Source: Gordonia westfalica (lineage in GTDB: Bacteria; Actinomycetota; Actinomycetes; Mycobacteriales; Mycobacteriaceae). From it: 64,000 nt of DNA. The notes under the pieces were generated by a model. That model worked only from the letters and a program-made list of their open reading frames with translations. It ran no database searches and was not told the DNA's origin. A program made the position numbers and the translations under genes. Each line of letters begins with the position of its first letter. The first letter of the stretch is position 1. The stretch spans positions 434,001 to 498,000 of the forward strand of contig NZ_FNLM01000034.1 of assembly GCF_900105725.1 (NCBI RefSeq), given 5' to 3'. Shown here piece after piece: positions 18,185 through 27,890 of the stretch.

Positions 18185-19156
18185 TCAGCGGTAGCGTTCG
18201 CGAGCCCTCGCCGCCGATTCGACGACCGCCGCCGCGACCTTCCGATCGTCGACGACGCGGACCGCTCCGCCGAAACCGAGCAGGAACCGGGTGAGCCACT
18301 CGGGCGAGCCGTAGACCATGCGGGCCCGGACCGGCTCCTGCGGGTCGCGGTCGGCGACAGACGTGAGCGGTTCGACCGGGTAGTAGTCGAGAATCCACAG
18401 GTGATCGGGGTCGATCTCGAGTCCGACCGCGGGCAGATCCGGGTTCTCGGGGACTAGTACGGACTGCGACGACGACTCGGCCTCGGCCGGCGGCGTGCTC
18501 GGTTCGTCGAGCTCGTCGGCGGTGTCGATGCGGTCGAAGCGGAACAGCCGCACCCCCTCGGCCATGCGGCACCAGGCCTCGAGGTAGGTGTGCTGGTCCA
18601 TCACCTGCAGCCGGATCGGGTCGACGACGCGGTCGGAGACGCTGTCCCGGCTCGCCGAGTAGTAGTCCAGGCGCAGCGCACGGCCTCGGCGCACGGCTTC
18701 GCGGACGGTCGTGAAGGTCGGGTTCTCCCCCGCCGACGCCCCGGCCTCCGTGCCCGCGCCGGACAGACCCGGCACTGCGGTCGCGCCGACCGCCTCCTCG
18801 ATCTTGGCGATCGCACGCCGGGCGGCGGTGACATCGACGACACCGGGAGTCTCCACGAGGGCGCGCAGTGCCACGAGCAGGGTGCTGGCCTCGACGGTGG
18901 TGAGACGCAACGGACGGTCCATACCCGCGGTGAACCCGACGTTCACGAAGCCCTCGCTGAACTCGAGCTCGATCAGGTCGTCGGGGAAATAACCCGGGAG
19001 ACCGCACACGAACAGCAGCTCGAGATCCTTGGTGAGCTGCGCCTGCGTGACCCCGAGTTCACGCGCCGCCTGCTCGATCGAGATGCCGCGTCGGGCCTGG
19101 AAATACGGGACCATCGCGAGCAACCGGTTGAGGCGCGAGGGTTGTGCACCGGCCAT
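18185..19156 (-). CDS. pafC: WYL-domain DNA-damage regulator PafC
   Basis: Partner of PafB in the heterodimeric activator that drives the LexA/RecA-independent DNA-damage response in mycobacteria. 323 residues: an N-terminal winged helix (SIEQAARELGVTQAQLTKDLELL), a middle WYL domain (LRLDYYSASRDSVSDRVVDP; TYLEAWCRMAEGVRLFRFDRI) and a C-terminal WCX domain. The Tyr-Leu-Glu-Ala-Trp-Cys segment corresponds to the WYL core. ATG 19156 shares one base with the pafB stop (TGATG), giving coupled translation. Confidence 0.92.
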   Translation of the reverse strand: MAGAQPSRLNRLLAMVPYFQARRGISIEQAARELGVTQAQLTKDLELLFVCGLPGYFPDDLIELEFSEGFVNVGFTAGMDRPLRLTTVEASTLLVALRALVETPGVVDVTAARRAIAKIEEAVGATAVPGLSGAGTEAGASAGENPTFTTVREAVRRGRALRLDYYSASRDSVSDRVVDPIRLQVMDQHTYLEAWCRMAEGVRLFRFDRIDTADELDEPSTPPAEAESSSQSVLVPENPDLPAVGLEIDPDHLWILDYYPVEPLTSVADRDPQEPVRARMVYGSPEWLTRFLLGFGGAVRVVDDRKVAAAVVESAARARERYR

Positions 19157-20148
19157 CAGACGCTCACCCCCACCAGTCGGTCCAGGCCGGCGATGACGAG
19201 GTCACGCAGTTCCGGCGGATCGAGGACGACCGCATCGCGGCCCACGCCCAGCACCATCCGCGCCACCGCCGACAGCGAGTGGATGTCGAGGGTCAGCACG
19301 TCGCCCGGCTCGCCGTCGAGGTCACCCGGTTCGGTGGTCGTCGCGGCCCGGCGGAGTCCGGCGGCGCGGTCGGCGGCCACCCAGATGCGGGCGCTACGAC
19401 CGTCGGTGCCTGCCGCGGAGTCGACCGCCGCGGACACGATCTGCTGAAGGTCGGTGCCGGCGGGCACGACGACGGCATCGGTGGGTCCGACCGGCGCCAC
19501 CGATGAGATCCTCGACAGCCGGAAAGTACGGGTGGCGGCGCGATCGAGATCGTGTCCGACGACGTACCAGCGCCCCCGATGCGACACGACACCCCACGGC
19601 TCCACCCGACGCGACGCCGGGGTCGCCGTCGCCGACGACCGGTGCGTGAACTCGACGGCCCGTTTGGCCTGGATCGCGGCCAGCAAGCCGGCGATGACCT
19701 GCTCGGAACCCATCGATCGCGTCGAGCCGCCCGCGGTGATGCCGAGGTCGTCCTCGGAGCGCACGTCGAGGCCCGCCGCGCGGAGTTTGAGGATCGCGGT
19801 CTGCGACAGCGTGGACACCTCGGGGGTGTCCCAGAGCGCGGCGGCCATCGCGATCGCGGCGGCCTCGTCGGAATCAAGGGAGACGTCGGGCAGCTCATAG
19901 GTGTCGCGGTCGATGCGATAGCCCTCAGCACCGGCGGCCATCGGCGAACGTCCGGTGACCAGCGGGATGCCGAGGTCGCGCAGTTCGTTCTTGTCGCGCT
20001 CGAACATCCGGTTGAACGCCTCGTCGGACTTGTCGCCGTCCTGATAACCGGCGACGTTGCGTCGAATGTAGTCCGCGGTGACGTACTGGCGCGTCCACAG
20101 CAGACAGATCACCAGATTGAGCAGTCGCTCGACTTTGGGAGTGGCCAC
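19156..20148 (-). CDS. pafB: WYL-domain DNA-damage regulator PafB
   Basis: 330-residue paralogue of PafC; the two act together as a transcription activator after DNA damage. N-terminal HTH (RLLNLVICLLWTRQYVTADYIRR), WYL domain (VEPWGVVSHRGRWYVVGHDLDR) and C-terminal WCX domain. The start is GTG 20148, with TAACCT 6 bases upstream (20155-20160). This promoter lies just after pafA, so pafBC can be transcribed independently of the proteasome genes. Confidence 0.92.
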   Translation of the reverse strand: MATPKVERLLNLVICLLWTRQYVTADYIRRNVAGYQDGDKSDEAFNRMFERDKNELRDLGIPLVTGRSPMAAGAEGYRIDRDTYELPDVSLDSDEAAAIAMAAALWDTPEVSTLSQTAILKLRAAGLDVRSEDDLGITAGGSTRSMGSEQVIAGLLAAIQAKRAVEFTHRSSATATPASRRVEPWGVVSHRGRWYVVGHDLDRAATRTFRLSRISSVAPVGPTDAVVVPAGTDLQQIVSAAVDSAAGTDGRSARIWVAADRAAGLRRAATTTEPGDLDGEPGDVLTLDIHSLSAVARMVLGVGRDAVVLDPPELRDLVIAGLDRLVGVSV

Positions 20149-20154
20149 TGCGTC

Positions 20155-20160
20155 AGGTTA
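20155..20160 (-). promoter_or_regulatory. -10 hexamer of pafBC
   Basis: TAACCT on the minus strand ends 6 bases before the GTG start of pafB, within the 45-bp pafA-pafB gap. Consistent with a leaderless transcript. Confidence 0.6.
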
Positions 20161-20193
20161 GATCGTGGCCGTTCGGCGCGTGCGGAGGCACGC

Positions 20194-21552
20194 TCACATG
20201 GATGCGATCAGCCGGTCGACCCGCTCGTCGACGCTGCGGAACGGGTCCTTGCACAACACGGTGCGCTGGGCCTGGTCGTTGAGCTTCAGGTGCACCCAGT
20301 CGACGGTGAAGTCGCGGCCGGCCTTCTGCGCCGCCGAGATGAAGTCACCGCGCAGTTTGGCGCGGGTGGTCTGCGGCGGCTCGTTGACGGCAGTCTTGAT
20401 CGCCTCGTCGGTGGTCGCCCGGGCCACGAGCCCCTTGCGCATGAGGACGTCGAACACGCCGCGTCCGCGCTTGATGTCGTGGAAGGCGAGGTCGAGCTGG
20501 GCGATCTTCGGATCCGACAGCTCCATCGAGTACTTGTCCTGATACCGCTGGAAGAGCTTGCGCTTGATGACCCAGTCGATCTCGGTGTCGACCTTGGCGA
20601 AGTCGTCGGCCTCGACGGCGTCGAGCATGCGGCCCCACAGGTCGACGACCATGTCCATCTCGGGATCGGGTCGGCGGTTGGTGAGGTGTTCGACGGCACG
20701 CGCGTGGTACTCGCGCTGGATGTCGAGGGCGCTGGCCTGACGTCCGCCGGCGAGGCGAACGGGTCGCCGGCCGGTGGGATCGTGGCTCACCTCGCGGATC
20801 GCGCGGATCGGGTTGTCCAGGGCGAAATCGCGGAACGCCACGCCGGCCTCGATCATCTCGAGCACCAGTGCCGCCGAGCCGACCTTGAGCATCGTCGTCA
20901 TCTCGGACATGTTCGAGTCGCCGACGATGACGTGCAGGCGCCGGTACTTCTCGGCGTCGGCGTGCGGCTCGTCGCGCGTGTTGATGATCGGGCGCGACCG
21001 GGTGGTCGCCGAGGAGACGCCCTCCCAGATGTGCTCGGCACGCTGCGACAGGCAGAAGGTCGCGGCCTTCGGGGTCTGCAGGACCTTGCCGGCGCCGCAG
21101 ATCAGCTGCCGGGTCACCAGGAACGGCAGGAGCACGTCGGAGATCCGGGAGAACTCGCCCGCCCGCACCACGAGGTAGTTCTCATGGCAGCCATAGGAGT
21201 TGCCCGCGGAGTCGGTGTTGTTCTTGAACAGGTAGATGTCGCCGCCGATGCCCTCGTCGGCGAGACGCTGCTCGGCGTCGACGAGCAGGTCCTCGAGGAC
21301 CAGTTCGCCGGCGCGGTCGTGGTTGATCAGCTGGATCAGGCTGTCGCACTCGGCGGTCGCGTACTCGGGATGCGATCCGACGTCGAGGTACAGGCGTGCG
21401 CCGTTCTGCAGGAAGACGTTCGACGAACGGCCCCACGACACGACGCGACGGAACAGGTACCGGGCGACCTCGTCGGGACTCAGCCGCCGATGGCCGTGGA
21501 AAGTACACGTGACACCGAACTCGGTCTCGATGCCCATGATTCGTCGCTGCAC
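20194..21552 (-). CDS. pafA: Pup--protein ligase PafA
   Basis: Glutamine-synthetase-fold ligase that joins the C-terminal glutamate of Pup to substrate lysines using ATP. 452 residues, normal length. The N-terminus carries [16 protein letters not shown] with the metal/ATP-binding glutamate, then [27 protein letters not shown] and [19 protein letters not shown] are shared with Dop. Unlike Dop it lacks the Dop loop that normally follows the first strand. GTG 21552 with TAGGGT 7 bases upstream suggests a leaderless transcript. Confidence 0.96.
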   Translation of the reverse strand: MQRRIMGIETEFGVTCTFHGHRRLSPDEVARYLFRRVVSWGRSSNVFLQNGARLYLDVGSHPEYATAECDSLIQLINHDRAGELVLEDLLVDAEQRLADEGIGGDIYLFKNNTDSAGNSYGCHENYLVVRAGEFSRISDVLLPFLVTRQLICGAGKVLQTPKAATFCLSQRAEHIWEGVSSATTRSRPIINTRDEPHADAEKYRRLHVIVGDSNMSEMTTMLKVGSAALVLEMIEAGVAFRDFALDNPIRAIREVSHDPTGRRPVRLAGGRQASALDIQREYHARAVEHLTNRRPDPEMDMVVDLWGRMLDAVEADDFAKVDTEIDWVIKRKLFQRYQDKYSMELSDPKIAQLDLAFHDIKRGRGVFDVLMRKGLVARATTDEAIKTAVNEPPQTTRAKLRGDFISAAQKAGRDFTVDWVHLKLNDQAQRTVLCKDPFRSVDERVDRLIASM

Positions 21553-21559
21553 TTGACCA

Positions 21560-21565
21560 ACCCTA
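21560..21565 (-). promoter_or_regulatory. -10 hexamer of pafA
   Basis: TAGGGT on the minus strand ends 7 bases before GTG 21552 in the 72-bp prcA-pafA gap. It gives pafA its own promoter. Confidence 0.6.
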
Positions 21566-21624
21566 CTCGCGAGACCCGCGGTCGACCGGGCAGAAGAGCC
21601 AGGTCGACCGCGCGTCCCCGCGTC

Positions 21625-22419
21625 TCAATTCGATCCGTCGGAAGTGTCCCCGTCGGCGGTGGTGTCATCCGATGCGGCGTCCTGCGCCGTGTCGGCCGTG
21701 GGTGTGGCGGGCAGGAGCTCCTCGACCGTGGCCGGGGTCAGGCGCTTGAACGCCCGCCGCGGCCGGTTGCGGTCGAGGATCGCGACCTCCAGGTCGCCCG
21801 CGGTCAGCTCCCGCGGAGTCGACGGGGTGCCGTTGCCGGAGTCGGCCGGGGTCGCGAGCGCCTTGACCGCGACCCCGATCGCCTCGGCGAGCGCCATGTC
21901 GGGCGCATAGCTCTCCTTGAGAGCCGCCGCGATGGGTTCGGTCGCGCCGCCCATCACCAGGAACCGCGTCTCGTCGGCGATCGACCCGTCGTAGGAGATG
22001 CGGTACAGCTGAGACGGTTTCGACTTGCCCGGACGGGCCACCTCGGCCACACACAGCTCCACCTCGAACGGCTTGGCCTGCTCGGTGAAGACGCTGCCCA
22101 ACGCGTTCGCGTAGGTGTTCGCAAGCGACAGCCCGGACACATCCGCGCGGTCGTAGCTGTAGCCGCGCATGTCGGCGAGCTGGATACCCGCCTTGCGAAG
22201 GCTCTCGAACTCGTTGTACTTGCCCACCGCGGCGAAACCGATGCGGTCGTAGATCTCGCTGGTCTTCCGCAGTGTGTTCGACGGGTTCTCCGCGACGAAC
22301 AGCACACCGTCGGCGTAGGTCAGGATCACCACGGACCGACCCCGTGCGATGCCCTTGCGCGCGAGCTCCGAGCGATCGCGCATGATCTGCTCGGCACTGG
22401 CGTAATACGGGAAGGTCAT
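21625..22419 (-). CDS. prcA: Proteasome alpha subunit PrcA
   Basis: Forms the outer gating rings of the 20S proteasome and docks the Mpa ATPase. 264 residues; the N-terminal gate segment [22 protein letters not shown] is characteristic. There is no catalytic N-terminal threonine, as expected for alpha. The tail after residue ~230 is Asp/Thr/Ala-rich and variable. ATG overlaps the prcB stop (ATGA), helping 1:1 synthesis. Confidence 0.96.
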   Translation of the reverse strand: MTFPYYASAEQIMRDRSELARKGIARGRSVVILTYADGVLFVAENPSNTLRKTSEIYDRIGFAAVGKYNEFESLRKAGIQLADMRGYSYDRADVSGLSLANTYANALGSVFTEQAKPFEVELCVAEVARPGKSKPSQLYRISYDGSIADETRFLVMGGATEPIAAALKESYAPDMALAEAIGVAVKALATPADSGNGTPSTPRELTAGDLEVAILDRNRPRRAFKRLTPATVEELLPATPTADTAQDAASDDTTADGDTSDGSN

Positions 22420-23312
22420 CGGGCACCTCCCTCGTGCTCGGCGGCACGGCGTTCGACTACGGCCCGCGCCGCACTCTCGATCTCGGCCGCGTCCACCTCC
22501 CGCGCACCTTGGGCGTCGACGACCGCGGCCATCGGGAAGATCTTGCGCACCAGGTCCGGTCCGCCGGTCGCCGAGTCGTCGTCGGCGGCGTCGTAGAGCG
22601 ACTCGACCGCGATGGCCAGTGCGTCGGCGGCGGTCAGGTCCGAGCGGTAGAGCTTCTTCAGCGACGACTTCGCGAACACCGATCCGGAACCGATGGCCGT
22701 GTATCCGCCGAACTCCTCGTGACGATCACCCGCGACGTCGAAGCTGAAGATCCGGCCGCGTTCGGTCGGGTCGTCGTGATCGATGTCGTACCCGACGAGC
22801 AGCGGGATCGCGGCGAGACCCTGCAGGGCCGCACCGAGGTTGCCGCGGACCATGCTCGCCAGCCGGCTGACCTTGCCGTCGAGCGTGAGCGGGACGCCCT
22901 CGATCTTCTCGTAGTGCTCGAGCTCGACGGTGAACAGCCGCACCATCTCGATCGCGATACCCGCGGTGCCGGCGATGCCGGCTGCCGAGTACTCGTCGGT
23001 GATGTAGACCTTCTTGACGTCTCGCGTCGCGATCAGGTTGCCCATCGTGGCCCGGCGGTCGCCGGCGAGCACGACGCCACCGGCGTACGACACGGCGACG
23101 ATCGTCGTGCCGTGCGGGATGTCTCCGGCGCCGTCGGCGCCCCCGGCGAACGAACCCACGCGATCAACCTGAGCCTGCGGAAGCTGCTCGGGTGCGTGCA
23201 TCCGGAGAAACTCGGTGAACGACGAGATGTCGGCGCTCAGAGAGGATCTGGGCGCAGCGGAACCGGTACGGAGTTGTGAGAGCGGGGGCAGTGATCCGAA
23301 CCTGTCGCTCAC
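22416..23312 (-). CDS. prcB: Proteasome beta subunit PrcB (proprotein)
   Basis: Catalytic subunit of the 20S core. 298 residues with a 68-residue propeptide. Autocleavage at [10 protein letters not shown] would expose Thr69 as the nucleophile. Active-site partners are visible: Asp in [12 protein letters not shown] and Lys in [18 protein letters not shown]. Start and stop overlap pup and prcA by ATGA, giving a coupled pup-prcB-prcA operon. Confidence 0.97.
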   Translation of the reverse strand: MSDRFGSLPPLSQLRTGSAAPRSSLSADISSFTEFLRMHAPEQLPQAQVDRVGSFAGGADGAGDIPHGTTIVAVSYAGGVVLAGDRRATMGNLIATRDVKKVYITDEYSAAGIAGTAGIAIEMVRLFTVELEHYEKIEGVPLTLDGKVSRLASMVRGNLGAALQGLAAIPLLVGYDIDHDDPTERGRIFSFDVAGDRHEEFGGYTAIGSGSVFAKSSLKKLYRSDLTAADALAIAVESLYDAADDDSATGGPDLVRKIFPMAAVVDAQGAREVDAAEIESAARAVVERRAAEHEGGAR

Positions 23313-23500
23313 TGGCCGCCCTTCTGCACGTAGGCACGCACGAAGTCCTCGGCGTTCTCCTCGAGCACGTCATCGATCTCGTCGAGCAGGTCGTCGGTGT
23401 CCTCGGCCAGCTTCTCGCGACGTTCCTGTCCGGCACCGGAATCGGGGCCAACGCCCTCATCGTCGCCGCCGCCACCACGCTTGGTCTGTTCCTGCGCCAT
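23309..23500 (-). CDS. pup: Prokaryotic ubiquitin-like protein Pup
   Basis: 63-residue disordered tag for proteasomal degradation. It has a helix-forming, acidic centre ([20 protein letters not shown]) that binds the Mpa coiled coil, and ends GGQ. The terminal glutamine must be deamidated by Dop before PafA can use it. An excellent Shine-Dalgarno AAGGAGG lies 6 bases before the ATG, unlike its leaderless neighbours. Confidence 0.98.
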   Translation of the reverse strand: MAQEQTKRGGGGDDEGVGPDSGAGQERREKLAEDTDDLLDEIDDVLEENAEDFVRAYVQKGGQ

Positions 23501-23506
23501 CTGCTG

Positions 23507-23513
23507 CCTCCTT
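23507..23513 (-). promoter_or_regulatory. Strong ribosome binding site of pup
   Basis: AAGGAGG on the minus strand, 6 bases before ATG 23500. It fixes the pup start. The 193-bp gap up to dop otherwise presumably contains the pup promoter, though no convincing -10/-35 pair was seen. Confidence 0.8.
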
Positions 23514-23693
23514 GAAACCGATCGCCCCTTGTCGGGCTACCCGCGACCGACCACCATCGGGTCTTTCGACCCCTGGGATCTCACCGGCTTCCGCCGGGCG
23601 GTGATCCCTGGTGAAGCGGCCTCGGAATCGTGTGGTCCCACACTACCTGTGGCGGCGACAACTGGGGCGGAACAAAGCACATGCCGCCGCGTG

Positions 23694-25193
23694 TCAGGTC
23701 GTCAGCTGATCGACCAATTCGGCGGCGGAGTTCACCGAATCGAGGAGCTTGCCCACGTGGGCCTGGGTGCCACGCAGCGGCTCCAGGGTCGGGATGCGGA
23801 CGAGGGAGTCCCCGCCGAGGTCGAAGATGACCGAATCCCAGCTGGCCGCGGCGACATCGGCGCCGAAACGCCGCAGGCACTCCCCGCGGAAGTAGGCGCG
23901 GGTGTTGCGCGGCGGTTCGTGGATCGCGGCGAGGACGTCGTTCTCGTCGACGAGGCGCTTCATCGAGCCACGCGCGACGAGGCGGTTGTAGAGCCCCTTG
24001 TCGAGACGGACGTCGGAGTACTGCAGGTCGATGAGGTGCAGGCGCGGCGCGGACCACGACAGGCCCTCACGCTGGCGGAAACCCTCCAGGATCCGCAGCT
24101 TGGCCGGCCAGTCGAGGATGTCGGCGCACTCCATCGGATCGCGTTCGAGTCGGTCGAGTACGTCCGCCCAGGTCTCGAGGACGTGCTTGGCGCGCTCGTC
24201 GTCGGAGTGCTCCTGCTCGTGGAACTTCATGCAGCGTTCCAGGTACTCGCGCTGCAGGGCGAGCGCGGTGAGCTCACGGCCGTCGGTGAGCGCGACGGTC
24301 GCGGTCAGCGTCGGGTCGTGGCTGATGGTGTGCACGGCCTGGACCGGCCGGGCGAGTTCGATGTCGGAGAAATCGACCCCCGCCTCGATGAGGTCGAGGA
24401 CCAGCGCGGTGGTCCCGACCTTGAGGTAGGTCGCGGTCTCGGCCAGGTTGGCGTCGCCGATGATGACGTGCAGCCGGCGGTAGCGCTCGGGGTCGGCGTG
24501 CGGCTCGTCCCGGGTGTTGATGATGCCGCGCTTGAGGGTGGTCTCGAGGCCGACCTCGACCTCGATGTAGTCGGCGCGCTGGGACAGCTGGTAGCCCGAC
24601 TCGTCGCCGGACTGGCCGATGCCGACGCGACCCGACCCGGTGATCACCTGACGGGAGGCGAAGAACGTCGTGAGGCCGGCGATGACCGCGGTGAACGGGG
24701 TCTCGCGGGGCATCAGGTAGTTCTCGTGGGTGCCGTAGGAGGCGCCCTTGCCGTCGATGTTGTTCTTGTAGAGCTGCAGCTTGGGGGCGCCCGGCACACT
24801 GGCCACGTGGCGTGCGGCGGCCTCCATGACACGTTCGCCCGCCTTGTCCCAGATCACCGCGTCGAGCGGATCGGTGACCTCGGGCGCGGAGTACTCGGGG
24901 TGGGCGTGGTCGACGTAGAGCCGGGCCCCGTTGGTGAGGATCATGTTGGCGGCGCCGATCTCGTCGGCGTCGATGATCGGGGCCGGTCCGGAGCCGCGGC
25001 CGAGGTCGAATCCGCGGGCGTCCCGGAGTGGGGACTCGACCTCGTAGTCCCAGCGTGTGCGCTTGGCCCGCGGCACGCCGGCGGCCGCCGCGTAGGCGAG
25101 AACTGCCTGGGTGGAGGTCATGATCGGATTCGCGGTCGGGTCGCCGGGAGCGGAGATTCCGTACTCGACCTCGGTACCGATGATTCGCTGCAT
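23694..25193 (-). CDS. dop: Deamidase/depupylase Dop
   Basis: Deamidates the C-terminal Gln of Pup and also removes Pup from substrates. 499 residues, a PafA paralogue. N-terminus [20 protein letters not shown], with the catalytic-metal glutamate and the Dop-specific loop following it. [30 protein letters not shown] and [19 protein letters not shown] match the family. ATG 25193 is preceded at 6 bases by TACCCT; the open frame continues upstream, but family alignment starts here. It is divergent from glgP. Confidence 0.96.
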   Translation of the reverse strand: MQRIIGTEVEYGISAPGDPTANPIMTSTQAVLAYAAAAGVPRAKRTRWDYEVESPLRDARGFDLGRGSGPAPIIDADEIGAANMILTNGARLYVDHAHPEYSAPEVTDPLDAVIWDKAGERVMEAAARHVASVPGAPKLQLYKNNIDGKGASYGTHENYLMPRETPFTAVIAGLTTFFASRQVITGSGRVGIGQSGDESGYQLSQRADYIEVEVGLETTLKRGIINTRDEPHADPERYRRLHVIIGDANLAETATYLKVGTTALVLDLIEAGVDFSDIELARPVQAVHTISHDPTLTATVALTDGRELTALALQREYLERCMKFHEQEHSDDERAKHVLETWADVLDRLERDPMECADILDWPAKLRILEGFRQREGLSWSAPRLHLIDLQYSDVRLDKGLYNRLVARGSMKRLVDENDVLAAIHEPPRNTRAYFRGECLRRFGADVAAASWDSVIFDLGGDSLVRIPTLEPLRGTQAHVGKLLDSVNSAAELVDQLTT

Positions 25194-25199
25194 GCTTCG

Positions 25200-25267
25200 A
25201 GGGTAGAGGGTGCGGCCGAGTCGCTCGCAGCGTCCCGCTCGCAGGGTGGGCCCGGCACCAGTACCGT
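25200..25267. promoter_or_regulatory. Divergent leaderless promoters for dop and glgP
   Basis: Within the 81-bp gap, TACCCT (25205-25200, minus) lies 6 bases before the dop ATG and TACCGT (25262-25267, plus) lies 7 bases before the glgP GTG. Confidence 0.6.
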
Positions 25268-25274
25268 CGTCGCC

Positions 25275-27821
25275 GTGAAAGCTTTCCGCCGGTTCACCGT
25301 TCGGGTGCCGCTGCCCACCGAACTCGCCGCCCTCGGTCCCCTGTCGCACAATCTGCGCTGGGTGTGGAATCCGCCGACCCAGGAGTTGTTCGCGACGATC
25401 GACGCCGAGCGGTGGGAGGCGACGGGCGACCCGCTGCGGGTACTCGCCGACGTGGACCCGGCGCGGCTGACCGAGCTGGCCGCCGACGAGGCCTTCCGCG
25501 CCCGGGTCTCGGCGGCCCACGTGGACCTCGAGGAGTACCTCGCCGCACCGCAGTGGTTCGGCGGGTATGCCGAGACGCATCCGGTGCCGCCGGGCATCGC
25601 CTACTTCTCGATGGAGTTCGGTGTCTCCGAGGTGCTCCCCATCTACTCCGGCGGACTCGGCATCCTGGCCGGCGACCACCTGAAAGCCGCCTCCGATCTC
25701 GGTCTCCCCCTGATCGGCGTCGGGCTGTTCTACCGGTCCGGCTACTTCCGCCAGGGCCTCGACCACGACGGCTGGCAGGTGGAGCGCTACCCGGTCAACG
25801 ACCCGCGCGACCTACCTCTGACGCTCCTCACCGATGGCGACTCACCCGTCGTCATCGAGATCGCGATGCCCGGCGGACGCACCCTGTTCGCACAGGTCTG
25901 GGTGGCGAGCATCGGCCGAATCCCGTTGTTGCTCCTGGACTCCGACATCGCCGCCAACACCGACGACGAGCTCCGCGGCGTCACCGACCGGTTGTACGGC
26001 GGCGACCAGGAGCACCGGATCCTGCAGGAGATCCTGCTCGGCATCGGCGGTGTGCGCGCGCTGCGCGCCTATGTGCGGGCCACCGGCCGCGACGAGCCCA
26101 CCGTCTTCCACATGAACGAGGGACACGCCGGATTCCTGGGCGTGGAACGGATCCGTGAATACGTGGCCGCCGGCCTCGACTTCGACACCGCGGAGGCCGT
26201 CGTCCGGGCGTCGAACATTTTCACCACGCACACCCCGGTGCCGGCCGGGATCGACCGCTTCCCCACCGATCTGGTGAGCCGCTACCTCGACGCCGACGAC
26301 GCCGGGACCTCGCGCCTGCTGCCCGGTCTGCCCGCGTCGACGATCACCGAACTCGGCGACGAATCCGACCCGGGCGTGTTCAACATGGCGCACATGGGTT
26401 TTCGGCTCGGTCAGCGCAGCAACGGCGTCTCGCAGCTGCACGGCGAGGTGAGCCGGGAGATGTTCGCCGACCTGTGGCCCGGATTCGACGCCGCGGATGT
26501 GCCGATCGGCGCGATCACCAACGGCGTCCACGGACCCACCTGGGTGTCGCGGGTGTGGCGCGATTTCGCCGCCGGAGACGAGGATTCGGCTCCGGAGGTC
26601 TACGCCGGACTCCCCGCGGAGACCATCTGGTCCACGCACGAGGCGCTCCGGGCCGAACTCGTCGACGAGGTCCGGCGACGCGCCCATGCCAGCGGACGCG
26701 AACGCGGCTTCACCGACGCCGAGCTCACCTGGGCCGCGGATCTCTTCGATCCCGGGGTGCTGACCATCGGCTTCGCCCGCCGCGCGGCCACGTACAAGCG
26801 GCTCACCCTGATGCTGCGCGACCCGGAACGGATGCGGCGCATCCTCACCGACCCCGACCGGCCGGTGCAGCTGGTGATCGCGGGCAAGGCGCATCCGGCC
26901 GACAACGGCGGCAAGTCGCTCATCCAGCAGGTGGTGCGATTCACCGAGGATCCGCAACTGCGCGACCGCATCGTGTTCCTGCCCGACTACGACATCTCGA
27001 TGGCCCGGTACATCTATGCCGGCTGCGACGTGTGGCTCAACAACCCGGTGCGGCCGATGGAGGCGTGCGGGACGTCGGGCATGAAGTCGGCGCTCAACGG
27101 CGGGCTCAACCTGTCCATCCTCGACGGCTGGTGGGACGAGATGGCCGACGAGGACAACGGCTGGGCCATTCCGTCGGCCGAGGGTGTCGACGACGAGAAC
27201 CGCCGCGACGACCTCGAGGCGGAGGCGCTCTACTCGCTCCTCGAGGACACGGTGATCCCGCTGTTCTACCAGCGAGATCAGAACGGCCTGCCGTCGCGGT
27301 GGGTGGAGAAGATGCGCCACACGCTCACCCGCCTGGGACCGCAGGTTCTCGCGTCCCGCATGGTGCGGGACTACACCACCGAGCTGTACTGTCCGGCCGC
27401 GGTCGCCTACGTCGCCGCGTGCGCCGACGACCATGCCGGTGCACGCGACCTCGCGGTGTATCGCCGTGAGCTGGAAGCGGGTTGGGGCTCGGTCGTCATC
27501 GCGGGCGTGGACGAGGAGAGCGTCGACGACGGACTACGCGTGTCCGCCCACGTGGCGGTCGGCGAGATCGGCCCCGAGAGTCTCCGCGTGCAACTCGTGC
27601 TGGGCCGCGTGACCGACGACGGCGACCTCGTCGAACCCGCGATCACCGACATGGTTCCAGCGGCCGACCGCGACGCGTCGGGCCGCGTGGTCTTCTCGGT
27701 TCTGGCGACACCGCCGGCGTCGGGTCATCTCGGCTACACGGTGCGGGTACTCCCCCGGCACGAACAGCTCTCGCACGACGCGGAGTTGGGGCTCGTGCGG
27801 TATCCGGTCACGGCCGGATAG
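25275..27821 (+). CDS. glgP: Alpha-glucan (maltodextrin/glycogen) phosphorylase
   Basis: Phosphorolyses alpha-1,4-glucans to glucose-1-phosphate, PLP-dependent. 848 residues, the GT35 type found in actinobacteria with an N-terminal DUF3417 domain ([20 protein letters not shown]). Glucan-phosphorylase motifs include [60 protein letters not shown] and [15 protein letters not shown] (PLP region). GTG 25275 was chosen because TACCGT lies 7 bases upstream; the long frame upstream is antisense to dop. It stands between dop and mpa, a position unusual compared with M. tuberculosis. Confidence 0.94.
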   Translation: MKAFRRFTVRVPLPTELAALGPLSHNLRWVWNPPTQELFATIDAERWEATGDPLRVLADVDPARLTELAADEAFRARVSAAHVDLEEYLAAPQWFGGYAETHPVPPGIAYFSMEFGVSEVLPIYSGGLGILAGDHLKAASDLGLPLIGVGLFYRSGYFRQGLDHDGWQVERYPVNDPRDLPLTLLTDGDSPVVIEIAMPGGRTLFAQVWVASIGRIPLLLLDSDIAANTDDELRGVTDRLYGGDQEHRILQEILLGIGGVRALRAYVRATGRDEPTVFHMNEGHAGFLGVERIREYVAAGLDFDTAEAVVRASNIFTTHTPVPAGIDRFPTDLVSRYLDADDAGTSRLLPGLPASTITELGDESDPGVFNMAHMGFRLGQRSNGVSQLHGEVSREMFADLWPGFDAADVPIGAITNGVHGPTWVSRVWRDFAAGDEDSAPEVYAGLPAETIWSTHEALRAELVDEVRRRAHASGRERGFTDAELTWAADLFDPGVLTIGFARRAATYKRLTLMLRDPERMRRILTDPDRPVQLVIAGKAHPADNGGKSLIQQVVRFTEDPQLRDRIVFLPDYDISMARYIYAGCDVWLNNPVRPMEACGTSGMKSALNGGLNLSILDGWWDEMADEDNGWAIPSAEGVDDENRRDDLEAEALYSLLEDTVIPLFYQRDQNGLPSRWVEKMRHTLTRLGPQVLASRMVRDYTTELYCPAAVAYVAACADDHAGARDLAVYRRELEAGWGSVVIAGVDEESVDDGLRVSAHVAVGEIGPESLRVQLVLGRVTDDGDLVEPAITDMVPAADRDASGRVVFSVLATPPASGHLGYTVRVLPRHEQLSHDAELGLVRYPVTAG

Positions 27822-27834
27822 GAGTTCGCCGCAG

Positions 27835-27875
27835 AGTGCGGTCAGAGTGCCGGAAACCGATACCCAGACCGCACT
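27835..27875. terminator. Possible bidirectional terminator
   Basis: Perfect 9-bp arms AGTGCGGTC / GACCGCACT separated by 23 bases between convergent glgP and the FHA-ABC gene. The T-run is short, so efficiency is doubtful. Confidence 0.35.
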
Positions 27876-27890
27876 TTCGGATGGGGTGCG

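Noticed and set aside
19552..22596. 1,014-codon plus-strand frame opposite pafB, pafA and prcA
   Set aside because: Spans three well-identified genes on the other strand; His/Asp/Arg-rich antisense composition with no domain.
23397..25274. Upstream extension of the glgP frame
   Set aside because: The extension is antisense to dop; the phosphorylase family begins at GTG 25275, which has a TACCGT hexamer 7 bases before it.
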